From Pseudomonas monteilii NBRC 103158 = DSM 14164 (GTDB lineage Bacteria > Pseudomonadota > Gammaproteobacteria > Pseudomonadales > Pseudomonadaceae): a stretch of 64,000 bases of DNA. A program made the position numbers and the translations under genes. The stretch lies in assembly GCF_000730605.1 (NCBI RefSeq), contig NZ_BBIS01000009.1:1-64000 (forward strand). The letters are read 5' to 3'. The notes beneath the pieces are model-generated. The model made no database searches and was not told the origin of the DNA. It saw only the letters and a program-made list of their open reading frames with translations. Below are positions 34,099-42,500 of this stretch, in pieces (position 1 is the first letter of the stretch; each line of letters starts with the position of its first letter).

Positions 34099-34170
34099 AT
34101 GTGGAATAAACCCGCCTTTACCGACCTGCGCATCGGCTTTGAAGTGACGATGTATTTCGCCAATCGCTGA
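34099..34170 (+). CDS. pqqA: PQQ precursor peptide PqqA (orphan copy)
   Basis: A 23-residue ORF reading [13 protein letters not shown] then [10 protein letters not shown]. It is PqqA: Glu15 and Tyr19 sit in the conserved E-V-T-M-Y block whose Glu and Tyr are cross-linked to build PQQ. AAGAAGAGG lies about 9 bp before the ATG. No pqqB-E follow; the next gene is ercA. Thus it is a stand-alone second precursor gene embedded in the alcohol-oxidation block, which would depend on PqqB-E encoded elsewhere. Expression is probably tied to the tandem motif just upstream. Confidence 0.92.
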   Translation: MWNKPAFTDLRIGFEVTMYFANR

Positions 34171-34314
34171 TGTGCCGCCCGGCCATCGCCACGGTGGCCG
34201 GTTCCCCCTGATTACCTGTGGTGGAGCCAGTGCCACGCTTTGGTCTGGTTGCTTTCGCTGCGGGATGCTTTACGCTGGCAGTTACCTTCCAGAACAATAA
34301 GAACAGGCTTCACG

Positions 34315-35478
34315 ATGAGCCAGAGTTTCAGCCCGCTTCGCAAGTTTGTATCGCCTGAAATCATCTTCGGTGCCGGTTGCCGGCATAACGTTGCCAATTA
34401 CGCCAAAACCTTCGGCGCCCGCAAGGTGCTGGTGGTCAGCGACCCCGGCGTGATTGCCGCCGGCTGGGTGGCGGATGTGGAAGCCAGCCTGCAGGCGCAG
34501 GGCATCGACTACTGCCTGTACACGGCTGTATCGCCCAACCCACGGGTGGAAGAGGTGATGCTCGGCGCCGAGATCTACCGGCAAAACCACTGCGACGTGA
34601 TCGTCGCCGTGGGTGGCGGCAGCCCGATGGATTGCGGCAAGGCCATCGGCATCGTGGTTGCCCATGGGCGCAGCATCCTCGAATTCGAAGGCGTGGACAT
34701 GATCCGCGTGCCAAGCCCGCCGCTGATCCTGATCCCCACCACCGCCGGCACCTCGGCGGACGTGTCGCAGTTCGTGATCATTTCCAACCAGCAGGAACGC
34801 ATGAAGTTCTCCATCGTCAGCAAGGCGGTGGTGCCGGATGTGTCGCTGATCGACCCGCAAACCACCCTGAGCATGGACCCGTTCCTGTCGGCCTGTACCG
34901 GTATCGATGCGCTGGTGCATGCCATCGAGGCCTTCGTGTCCACCGGCCATGGCCCGCTGACCGACCCCCACGCGCTGGAAGCCATGCGCCTGATCAATGG
35001 CAACCTGGTGGAGATGATCGCCAACCCCACCGATATCGCCCTGCGCGAGAAGATCATGCTGGGCAGCATGCAGGCGGGGCTTGCGTTCTCCAACGCGATC
35101 CTGGGTGCAGTGCACGCGATGTCGCACAGCCTTGGCGGGTTTCTGGACCTGCCCCATGGCTTGTGCAACGCGGTGCTGGTGGAGCACGTGGTGGCGTTCA
35201 ACTACAGCTCGGCGCCGGAGCGCTTCAAGGTGATTGCCGAGGTGTTCGGCATTGATTGCCGTGGCCTCAACCACCGGCAGATTTGCGGGCGCCTGGTGGA
35301 ACACCTGATCGCCCTGAAGCACGCCATCGGCTTCCATGAAACCCTGGGCCTGCACGGCGTGCGCACGTCCGATATTCCGTTCCTGTCGCAGCATGCGATG
35401 GATGATCCGTGCATTCTCACCAACCCCCGTGCGTCGAGCCAGCGTGATGTCGAGGTGGTCTATGGCGAGGCCCTCTGA
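34315..35478 (+). CDS. ercA: Iron-containing alcohol dehydrogenase, ErcA type
   Basis: A 387-residue cytoplasmic group III alcohol dehydrogenase. NAD-binding segments are FGARKVLVVSDPG and VAVGGGSPMDCGKAIG, with PTTAGTSADVSQF. Metal-binding His residues lie in DALVHAIEAFV, AVHAMSHSLGGFLDLPHG. The start at 34315 opens with a conventional N-terminus (LRKFVSPEIIFGAG). The family member next to ErcS-type kinases is called ErcA and has a regulatory as well as a possible catalytic role in ethanol oxidation. Its last 17 bp overlap the downstream kinase gene. Confidence 0.9.
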   Translation: MSQSFSPLRKFVSPEIIFGAGCRHNVANYAKTFGARKVLVVSDPGVIAAGWVADVEASLQAQGIDYCLYTAVSPNPRVEEVMLGAEIYRQNHCDVIVAVGGGSPMDCGKAIGIVVAHGRSILEFEGVDMIRVPSPPLILIPTTAGTSADVSQFVIISNQQERMKFSIVSKAVVPDVSLIDPQTTLSMDPFLSACTGIDALVHAIEAFVSTGHGPLTDPHALEAMRLINGNLVEMIANPTDIALREKIMLGSMQAGLAFSNAILGAVHAMSHSLGGFLDLPHGLCNAVLVEHVVAFNYSSAPERFKVIAEVFGIDCRGLNHRQICGRLVEHLIALKHAIGFHETLGLHGVRTSDIPFLSQHAMDDPCILTNPRASSQRDVEVVYGEAL

Positions 35479-37126
35479 CGAGCAGCAGCGGGCGTTGGCC
35501 GGGTTGCTGGGTCTCGGCGACCACTCCGCGCGCAAAAGCCACTATCCGGAGCTTTCTGCCCGCCTGGACGAACTGGAGGCCGAACGCAACCGCTATAAAT
35601 GGCTGTTCGAAAACGCCGTGCACGGCATTTTCCAGGCCAGCCTGCAAGACGGCATGCGTGCCGCCAACCCGGCGTTGGCGCGCATGCTTGGCTACGACGA
35701 TCCGCAAGCGGTGCTGTTTTCCCTGACTGACCTGGCCACTCACCTGTTTGACGGCGGCGCCGAAGAACTGCAGGCGATTACCGCGATCCTCGCCCGTGAC
35801 CGCAGCCTGCACGGCTACGAAACCCGTCTGCGCCGCAAGGATGGCAGCCATCTGGATGTGCTGATGAACCTGCTGCTAAAGCCCGGGCAGGAAGGGCTGG
35901 TGGAAGGTTTTGTCGCCGACATCACCGAACGCAAGCAGGCCCAGCAGCGTTTGCAACAGCTCAACGACGAACTGGAGCAACGGGTTGCTGCGCGTACCGA
36001 TGAATTGCTGGAGGCCCGGGATGCCGCGCAAGCCGCCAATCGCAGCAAGGACAAATACCTCGCCGCCGCCAGCCATGACTTGCTGCAACCGCTGAACGCC
36101 GCCCGCCTGCTGATCTCCACCTTGCGCGAGCGGCCATTGCCAGAGGCGGAGCATGTGCTGGTGGAGCGTACGCACCAGGCCCTGGAAGGTGCCGAAGACC
36201 TGCTGACCGACCTGCTGGATATTTCCCGGCTCGACCAGGCAGCGGTCAAACCCGACGTGGCCGTGTACCGTCTCGACGAAGTTTTCGCGCCGCTGGTCTC
36301 GGAGTTCTGCACAGTGGCTGACGCGGCAGGCCTGAAGCTGCACGCGCGCATCGCTGACCATGCCATTAGCACCGACCTGCGGTTGCTGACGCGCATTTTG
36401 CGCAACTTCCTCAGCAACGCCTGCCGCTACACCGACGAAGGCCGGATTCTGCTTGGGGCCAGGCGCCGTGGCGAGCATCTGCGGCTTGAGGTGTGGGACA
36501 CCGGCCGGGGCATTGCGGCGGATCGGCTGGATGCCATTTTCCTCGAATTCAACCAATTGGACGTCGGCCGCGCTGCGGATCGCAAAGGGGTGGGGCTGGG
36601 GCTGGCTATCGTTGAACGGATTGCCAAGATTCTGGGTTACCGGATCGAGGTGCGTTCATGGCCGGGGCGCGGCTCGATGTTCAGTATCGAGGTACCGATT
36701 GGCAAAGAAGTGCCACTGGCCGTTCACCAGGCTGTGCCGCTGCCAAGTGCCGGAAACCCGCTGCCGGGCCGTCGCTTGCTGGTGCTGGACAACGAAGTGA
36801 GCATCCTCGAGAGCATGGGCGCGTTGCTGGGGCAGTGGGGCTGTGAAGTGGTCACTGCAACCGATCAGGAGGCAGCTTTGCTGGCGTTGAAGGGGCGGGC
36901 TCCGGAATTGATCCTGGCCGATTACCACCTCGACCATGGTGTGGTGGGCTGCGAGGTGGTCAAGCACTTGCGTGAGCATTTTGCGGTTGCGATACCGGCG
37001 GTGATCATTACCGCAGACCGCAGCGACCAGTGCCGTCGGGGCTTGCAGAAATTGGGTGCACCGCTGCTGAACAAACCGGTCAAGCCCGGGAAGCTGCGGG
37101 CGGTTTTGAGCCAGTTGTTGGCGTAA
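35462..37126 (+). CDS. Hybrid sensor histidine kinase, ErcS type
   Basis: A 554-residue cytoplasmic kinase without membrane helices. A PAS domain occupies about 43-157 (NAVHGIFQASLQDGMRAANP, DITERK). A coiled coil follows, then HisKA with His205 in AAASHDLLQPLNAARLL, an ATPase domain (NFLSNACRYT, GVGLGLAIVERIAK), and a receiver with its Asp in LILADYHLDHG and Lys in LLNKPVKPGK. It is a paralogue of the kinase at 14968, sharing the SHDLLQPLNAARL box. The start at 35462 overlaps ercA by 17 bp. It is probably the second input to AgmR/PedR1. Confidence 0.9.
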   Translation: MARPSDEQQRALAGLLGLGDHSARKSHYPELSARLDELEAERNRYKWLFENAVHGIFQASLQDGMRAANPALARMLGYDDPQAVLFSLTDLATHLFDGGAEELQAITAILARDRSLHGYETRLRRKDGSHLDVLMNLLLKPGQEGLVEGFVADITERKQAQQRLQQLNDELEQRVAARTDELLEARDAAQAANRSKDKYLAAASHDLLQPLNAARLLISTLRERPLPEAEHVLVERTHQALEGAEDLLTDLLDISRLDQAAVKPDVAVYRLDEVFAPLVSEFCTVADAAGLKLHARIADHAISTDLRLLTRILRNFLSNACRYTDEGRILLGARRRGEHLRLEVWDTGRGIAADRLDAIFLEFNQLDVGRAADRKGVGLGLAIVERIAKILGYRIEVRSWPGRGSMFSIEVPIGKEVPLAVHQAVPLPSAGNPLPGRRLLVLDNEVSILESMGALLGQWGCEVVTATDQEAALLALKGRAPELILADYHLDHGVVGCEVVKHLREHFAVAIPAVIITADRSDQCRRGLQKLGAPLLNKPVKPGKLRAVLSQLLA

Positions 37127-37608
37127 TTCATCATCGCCCGTTAACGACGCGCAGCGAACTAGAGCAATCAGGGCTCGCCATGAAGTTTGGATCCAGTTGT
37201 GAGTAAAAACTTCCTCTTCGGTCAACATTGTAGAATGTTAGTCTACTAACTAACGTGACTTTAAATACCGCTGGTCGGTAGTTGTGTTCAGGCAGTGAAC
37301 GTTTTTGCTGTTGACGGCTCCTATTTGCCAGCAGGTGTATTTCTCATGAACTGCACCTCGCGCCCCTCTCAGGAAGTCATACACCAACCTCATGCGCATC
37401 ACGGGATGCACATGGGGATTTTTATTACCTCTGATCATGGAGTAACGCCTATGCCCGACCGAGGCTTAACGGTTGAGCTGCTGTGTATCTAAGTATCAAT
37501 CCGCTGTTTCAATTAACGATATGAATTGGGTCTTGCCGTTGCGGCCACGCTGTTCGCACGCCTGTAGCAAGGCCATCTAGCGCTAATGCATTACGTGGAG
37601 AAGACGTC
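37127..37608. other. AT-richer gene-free interval
   Basis: This 482-bp stretch has visibly lower G+C than its surroundings. It contains a dyad GTTAGT-CT-ACTAAC at 37237-37250 followed by another TAAC. A 65-codon frame (37295-37492) is open but has no convincing ribosome-binding site or recognisable product. I see no tRNA and no mobile-element ends. It probably carries the promoter of the membrane-protein gene at 37609. Confidence 0.4.
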
Positions 37609-38268
37609 GTGGAGATTAATACAATTATTAGCCTGTTCGGGCAGAAAGAATCCATGGAGCTGGTGCGGTTGTCGGTTATTTATGTTCACTTGCTGGCCTG
37701 CTGTATCGCCATCGGGCTGGTGTTTGCCAGTGATGCCGAGATGGTCAGGGACTTGCTCAAAGGTCATAAACAGGCCGGGCATGACGGTCAACATATGGCG
37801 CGTTTGCAAACGTCTGTGGCCAATGCCTTGATATTCTTGTGGCTCACAGGCGCTGCTGTTATTGGTATTGATTATCTTGAGAAGGGCATGAGCTATTTTG
37901 CCAATCCCAAACTTCATGCCAAGATTATTATTGTCCTGTTGTTGACGTTCAATGGCATGTTGTTGCATCGCTATGTATTGCCGGCCTTGCTCAAGGCAGG
38001 TTCTTTGCTCGACCTGAATATCGGCGTGCGCATGTTCGCGTTGTTTTCCGGCGCACTGTCGGGCGTCTCCTGGTTGTATGCGGCGATGTTGGGTGTCGGT
38101 CGGCCGCTGGCGTGGAAATATTCGCTGACCGAGTTGCTGTTGGCCTACCCGGTCATGATCCTGCTGGGCTTTGCCTTGATGGCCGCCCTCACCCAGTGGG
38201 CGCGAAAACGCAGCCAGGCCAAAGAGACGCAAGCGCCTGTGTGGCCGCTGGCGGGTATACCTTGCTGA
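37609..38268 (+). CDS. Inner-membrane protein of unknown function
   Basis: A 219-residue protein with about five membrane helices (around residues 18-40, 71-92, 105-130, 140-162 and 172-195). The start is GTG at 37609 with GGAG 9 bp ahead. Codon use at the 5' end is AT-richer than in neighbours (for example ATTAATACAATTATTAGC). I do not recognise the family with certainty; the helix layout resembles small haem- or redox-linked membrane proteins, but no conserved histidine pair pattern is clear. A terminator follows, so it is monocistronic. Confidence 0.75.
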   Translation: MEINTIISLFGQKESMELVRLSVIYVHLLACCIAIGLVFASDAEMVRDLLKGHKQAGHDGQHMARLQTSVANALIFLWLTGAAVIGIDYLEKGMSYFANPKLHAKIIIVLLLTFNGMLLHRYVLPALLKAGSLLDLNIGVRMFALFSGALSGVSWLYAAMLGVGRPLAWKYSLTELLLAYPVMILLGFALMAALTQWARKRSQAKETQAPVWPLAGIPC

Positions 38269-38278
38269 TCGTCTGAGC

Positions 38279-38314
38279 AACGCCGCGAACCGCAAGCCCG
38301 GTTCGCGGCGTTTT
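38279..38314 (+). terminator. Rho-independent terminator after the membrane-protein gene
   Basis: CGCCGCGAACC, loop GCAAGCCC, GGTTCGCGGCG and TTTT give a perfect 11-bp stem with a T-run, 12 bp past the stop. It can also serve the convergent porin gene at 38316. Confidence 0.85.
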
Positions 38315-38315
38315 G

Positions 38316-39566
38316 CTACAAGATCGATAGCGGATAACTCACGATTACCCGGTGTTCATCGAACTCATTGCTGCTGAAGTCCCGGCGCAAGGTAGAGCTT
38401 CGCCATCTGACTGTCAGGTCTCGCAAACTGCCGCTCTGGACGGTGTAGGCCAGCTCGGTCTCCCGACCCCACTCCTTTCCATCGCGCACACTACCGACTT
38501 GCACGTTGTCACCGCTGATGTAACGCGTCATGAACTGCAATCCTGGCAGCCCGTCGACCGCGAAGTTATGGTCGTAGCGCAACTGCCAGGAGCGCTCATG
38601 GGCGTTGTCATAGCTGGAGTTGTAGCTGTCGTTGGCCAGGCTGGTGCCGGCAGTGCCGTTGACCCGCATCCAGCCGGTATCGCCGCTGACCCGTTGCAGC
38701 CCCACGTAGAAAGTATGGCCGCCGGTACGGGCCGAGAGCAGCAGCGACGTGGTGCGGTTATCCATTTCGCCTGCCAGTGAGCGGCCACTGTCGTTGCCCA
38801 CGAAGTACCCGAGGTTGGCACCCAGGGTCCAGTTGCCCACGGCCTGGCTGTGGATCAGGTTGTAGTACTGCTGGCGGTAGATGTCTTGCAGGTCCGACTG
38901 CCAGATGGCGAGCTGGGTGGCCTTGTCGTTGAACAGGTACTCGGCGCCGAGGATGTCCAGGCGGTCCGCCGTGGCGGCAGGCCGACCAGACATGAACAGG
39001 TCTTCCATGCTGGCGTCGTTGCGTGGGCTGTTGCCGCGAAAACGTGCGCCGTAAAGGGTGAGGTTGTCGATCTCGCGTGAGGTGAGCTGGGCGCCCTGGA
39101 AGGTCTGCGGCAGCGAGCGGCCGTCGTCCGAGCGCAGCACCGGCAGCATCGGCGACCACTCGCCAACCTTCAACTCGGTGGCCGAAACACGCGCCTTGAG
39201 CGCCACGCCCAGGCGGCCGAAGTCATCCGCCGGGTGGCCGTCATCGTGCACCGGCAGCAACTGGGTGCCGGCAGTGCCGCGCCCGCCGTCGAGCTTGACC
39301 GAGTACAGCCCCAGTACATCCACACCGAAGCCGACCACGCCCTGGGTAAAGCCCGAACGGGCGTCGAGGATAAAGCTCTGCGTCCATTCTTCGGCCTTGC
39401 CTTGCGGATAGGCCGGGTCGACGAAATTGCGGTTGATGTAGAAGTTGCGCAAGGTCAGGCCGACCTTGGCGTCGTCGCTGAAGCCTTCGGCCTGGGCGCT
39501 GGCGGCGCCAAGCAACAGGCAAGCGCAAGCCGCCGTCATGCGGCAAGGGGGGCAAAGGATATTCAT
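38316..39566 (-). CDS. OprD-family outer-membrane porin of the mevalonate operon
   Basis: A 416-residue secreted beta-barrel. Signal peptide to about residue 26 (ACLLLGAASAQA-EGF). The OprD-type opening is KVGLTLRNFYINRNFVDP, followed by the family's WTQSFILDARSGFTQG, and DHNFAVDGLPGLQFMTRYISGDN near the end. It ends ...SYPLSIL, not in the usual aromatic residue. OprD relatives admit amino acids or carboxylates. As last gene of the mva operon it is probably the outer-membrane entry for mevalonate (inference). The start at 39566 is preferred to an upstream extension without signal character. Confidence 0.85.
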   Translation of the reverse strand: MNILCPPCRMTAACACLLLGAASAQAEGFSDDAKVGLTLRNFYINRNFVDPAYPQGKAEEWTQSFILDARSGFTQGVVGFGVDVLGLYSVKLDGGRGTAGTQLLPVHDDGHPADDFGRLGVALKARVSATELKVGEWSPMLPVLRSDDGRSLPQTFQGAQLTSREIDNLTLYGARFRGNSPRNDASMEDLFMSGRPAATADRLDILGAEYLFNDKATQLAIWQSDLQDIYRQQYYNLIHSQAVGNWTLGANLGYFVGNDSGRSLAGEMDNRTTSLLLSARTGGHTFYVGLQRVSGDTGWMRVNGTAGTSLANDSYNSSYDNAHERSWQLRYDHNFAVDGLPGLQFMTRYISGDNVQVGSVRDGKEWGRETELAYTVQSGSLRDLTVRWRSSTLRRDFSSNEFDEHRVIVSYPLSIL

Positions 39567-39598
39567 TGTTGTTGTTCCTTTCTTGCAGGCGAGTGAAG

Positions 39599-39623
39599 CC
39601 ACGCAACCGCAGGGGTTGCGTGG
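39599..39623 (-). terminator. Intercistronic hairpin between permease and porin genes
   Basis: CCACGCAACC-GCAGG-GGTTGCGTGG, a perfect 10-bp stem with a 5-base loop in the gap between the TctA-type gene and the porin gene. No T-run follows in the direction of transcription; a processing or attenuation role is likely. Confidence 0.5.
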
Positions 39624-39642
39624 CAGAGTGAGGAGGGTCAGT

Positions 39643-41025
39643 TCAAGCGAACAGGGCGACGATGGCCGGCACGCTGAGCACGGCGGTGTAGTAGCCCATG
39701 AATTGCACGCCGATGTTGAAGCCGATGAAGCGGTACAGGAAACCGCCCAGCAGGCCTACCGTGAGGATGACCAGCAGGCCCAGCAGGCCGCCTTCCCACA
39801 GGCCGATTACCAGGATCAGGCCGACGAAGGTGGCGATCACCGCCTCGTGGCTGATGCGCCGGGACACGAACGAAGCAGCACGGTGGGCGAAGTTCATCGA
39901 GAAGGGGTAGGCGATCAGGATGGCGATCACGACCGCCAGCATGCCGTAGGCAAGAAACTCGCTGGCACTTAGCAGGTTGTGCAGGTTGTTCACCTGGCCG
40001 CTGGCACTGTCGACGGTGAAGCGTGGCGGGGCGTTGAACAGCGGAGCGGCCGGCCCGGCAGCTACCGGGCTGAGCGGCAGGCCAAAGGCGATCAGCGGGA
40101 TCAGCGCCTCGGCAATGTAGGTGGACTCGGTAACACCGTTGCGCACGCTGATGACCGAGGTCAGGCGGTGATAGGCGTGTTTGATGCGTGAACCTACCAC
40201 TTCACCGAGAATCACCGTCATGGCCACCGGGCTGAACACGAAGGTGGCACTGGACACCGTGGCGGTGGCCAAGGTCCAGCCGGCCTGGCGGCGGTCCAGC
40301 ACCTTCAGCGGGTTGGGGAACCAGCCGCCCCAGCCCTTGACGTCGGGTGACAGCGCAAAGGTGCGCGGTTCGCTGCGTTTCATCCGCGCCCGCTCTGCCG
40401 GGGCGAGCATGGCGAACAGGGCGGCGATCAGTGGGCCGATGGCAATGCCCAAGAAGTAGCTGACGCTGAGCTTGACGCCGTGCTGGCCGGTCAGGGTCTG
40501 CAAGGCGATGATCACCAGCACGAAGGGCAGCAGCGCCAGCACCGAGGCCCAGCGGCCAGCCGAGAAATAGGCAATGGTGGTGGCGGCGGCGAGGAACACC
40601 CAGGGCGCTGCCCGTTTGATCGCATCACCAAAAGGTGCCAGCAGCACGGCGAACAGCACTGCCAGCGGCACTGCCACCAGGGCAGCGATGACCGCACCGG
40701 AGATCATCTTGCGCAGGGCGATATGCGGTACGCCCAGGTTGCGCAGGAAGTTGGCTTCGCGCATCAGGGGTGTGGCCATGGTGTCGCCGGGGATGCCGAG
40801 CAACGCCGTGGGGACGGCGTGGGTCATGTGCTTGGCCACCGCACCGGCGAGGAAGAAGGTGAACACCCCGGCAGCGGGCACGCCCAACAGCACGACCAGC
40901 AAGGTCAGGGGGGCGAGGGTGGTGGTTTCGTCGCTGCCGGAGATCAGGCCGATGGCGGCAAACACCACGGCGCCAATCACGCCCATCAGCACGGCTATCA
41001 GAACCTGGTCGAACAGGGCGTCCAT
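39643..41025 (-). CDS. TctA-family permease, candidate mevalonate transporter
   Basis: A 460-residue inner-membrane protein with about eleven helices. It matches TctA-type permeases of tripartite carboxylate transporters: an N-terminal TctA-like segment ALLGIPGDTMATPLMREA corresponds to the conserved P-G-x3-A-T motif, and a mirrored motif occurs near GVTESTYIAEALIPLIAFGLPLS. It is slightly shorter than typical TctA (about 500). No TctC-type binding protein is encoded nearby. Position in an operon with mvaA and mvaB points to mevalonate uptake (inference). Its start shares one base with the stop of the preceding small gene. Confidence 0.8.
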   Translation of the reverse strand: MDALFDQVLIAVLMGVIGAVVFAAIGLISGSDETTTLAPLTLLVVLLGVPAAGVFTFFLAGAVAKHMTHAVPTALLGIPGDTMATPLMREANFLRNLGVPHIALRKMISGAVIAALVAVPLAVLFAVLLAPFGDAIKRAAPWVFLAAATTIAYFSAGRWASVLALLPFVLVIIALQTLTGQHGVKLSVSYFLGIAIGPLIAALFAMLAPAERARMKRSEPRTFALSPDVKGWGGWFPNPLKVLDRRQAGWTLATATVSSATFVFSPVAMTVILGEVVGSRIKHAYHRLTSVISVRNGVTESTYIAEALIPLIAFGLPLSPVAAGPAAPLFNAPPRFTVDSASGQVNNLHNLLSASEFLAYGMLAVVIAILIAYPFSMNFAHRAASFVSRRISHEAVIATFVGLILVIGLWEGGLLGLLVILTVGLLGGFLYRFIGFNIGVQFMGYYTAVLSVPAIVALFA

Positions 41026-41477
41026 CAGGCGGTACCTCGCTTCAGGGTTGCGGTGCTTGTGCAGGCCACGGCTGCGCTTGCGGGTTCGGCTTCATCGAAC
41101 AGGCGCTCCAGGCCCAGCTCACGCAACTCGTTGCGCACCTCCTGCGGCAGGTCACCGAGCTGGCCGATGCCGCCGTATTCGCTGCGCAGCTCTTCGATTA
41201 CTTGCTGGCGCCAGGCCGGGTCGGCTACATGCTCGACCACATGGCGCTTGGGCTTGAACAGGCAGGCGCTGACCCCGCCACCCAGCAGCGAGCCGAGAAT
41301 GCCCAGCAGCATGGCGTAGGCCCGAGCCATCTGGCTGGACTCGACCCAGCCGGTCAACAGGTGCTCGGCCAGGAAAAAGGTACCCAGGCTGCAAGCGGCG
41401 CCGATGGCGATGGCGGCGAGCAGGTGGCGACTGTCCACGGTGTCGCCCCACACTTCATAGAGGTTGTCGTCAGCCAT
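41025..41477 (-). CDS. Small two-helix membrane protein, probable transporter partner
   Basis: A 150-residue protein with two membrane helices (HLLAAIAIGAACSLGTFFLAEHLL near 20-42; AMLLGILGSLLGGGVSACLF near 54-73) and an acidic, helical C-terminal tail (QVIEELRSEYGG, QEVRNELRELGLERLFDEAE). The start at 41477 follows GGAGG by 6 bp. It occupies the place of a TctB small subunit but is not a recognisable TctB, which has four helices. Stop/start overlap with the permease gene implies they work together. Confidence 0.75.
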   Translation of the reverse strand: MADDNLYEVWGDTVDSRHLLAAIAIGAACSLGTFFLAEHLLTGWVESSQMARAYAMLLGILGSLLGGGVSACLFKPKRHVVEHVADPAWRQQVIEELRSEYGGIGQLGDLPQEVRNELRELGLERLFDEAEPASAAVACTSTATLKRGTA

Positions 41478-41579
41478 GGTCCACCTCCGGGGGGAGGGGG
41501 TGCAGGCGGCATTCAAAGGTCATTGGCATTCTCCTGCCCTTGCGGGCTTGTTGTTTTTGTTCGGGAGCCAGAGGCGCTA

Positions 41580-42500
41580 TCAGTGTTCGCGGGCGCTCCT
41601 TGCTGCCAGGGCAAGGCCGGCACGGGAGCGGTTGGCGGTGCCCAGCTGCGCGCTGATGCGCACACCAACCTGTGCCACCGCCTCCAGGTCGACACCGGTG
41701 CTGTAGCCCAGGCCGTGCAGCAGGTACAACAGATCTTCCGTGGCCACGTTACCGCTGGCACCCGGCGAGTAGGGGCAGCCGCCGAGGCCCGCGACCGAGC
41801 TGTCGAAGGTGCGTACACCCTGCGCGAGTGCGGCATGCACATTGGCGATGGCCATGCCCCAGGTATCGTGGAAGTGGCCGGCCAGTGCCGCGACCGGCAG
41901 TTGCCGTGCGCAGAGCTCGAACAATTGAGCCGTTTCATCCGGGCGGCCGGCGCCAATGGTGTCACCCAGGCTGATTTCGTAGCAGCCCAGTTCGTACAGG
42001 CGGCGTGCGACCTTGGCCACAGCCTCCGGCGCAACGGCCCCACTGAACGGGCAACCGAGCACGCAGGATACATAACCGCGCACCCGGATAGAGGCTTCGT
42101 TGGCGGCGCGCAACACCGGGGTGAAGCGCTCGAAGCTTTCATCGATGGAGCAATTGATGTTGTTGCGCGAAAACGCCTCGGAGGCGGCGGCGAACACCGC
42201 TACCTCGCGGCAGCCAGCCCGTTGCGCGGCCTCGAAGCCTTGCCGGTTGGGCACCAGGGCCGTGTAACTGACCCCGTCGTTGCTGGGCAACTGGCGCAAC
42301 ACCTCGTCGCTGCCGGCCATCTGCGGCACCCAGCGCGGCGACACGAAGGCGCCGGCTTCGATATGCCGCAGGCCGGTGCCAGCCAGTTCGCCGATCAAGC
42401 CCACACGGGCGGCCACCGACAGCGGCTGGCGTTCGTTCTGCAGGCCGTCACGGGGGCCGACTTCAAAGACCTTTACCGCTTGCATCGGGACCACGCTCAT
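41580..42500 (-). CDS. mvaB: Hydroxymethylglutaryl-CoA lyase
   Basis: A 306-residue cytoplasmic enzyme cleaving HMG-CoA to acetyl-CoA and acetoacetate. The N-terminal GPRDGLQNE motif, metal-binding [12 protein letters not shown], and the signature [20 protein letters not shown] with its active-site Cys are all present. The start codon overlaps the mvaA stop by 4 bp (ATGA). With mvaA it completes conversion of mevalonate to central metabolites, as in Pseudomonas mevalonii. Confidence 0.95.

Noticed and set aside
37295..37492. A 65-codon plus-strand frame in the AT-richer gap
   Set aside because: No convincing ribosome-binding site, odd composition (HQPHAHHGMHMG) and no recognisable family; kept only as part of the gap description.
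39643..41477. A complete tripartite tricarboxylate (TctABC) transporter
   Set aside because: Only the TctA-type permease is recognisable. The small protein has two helices, not four, and no TctC-type binding protein is encoded in the operon.
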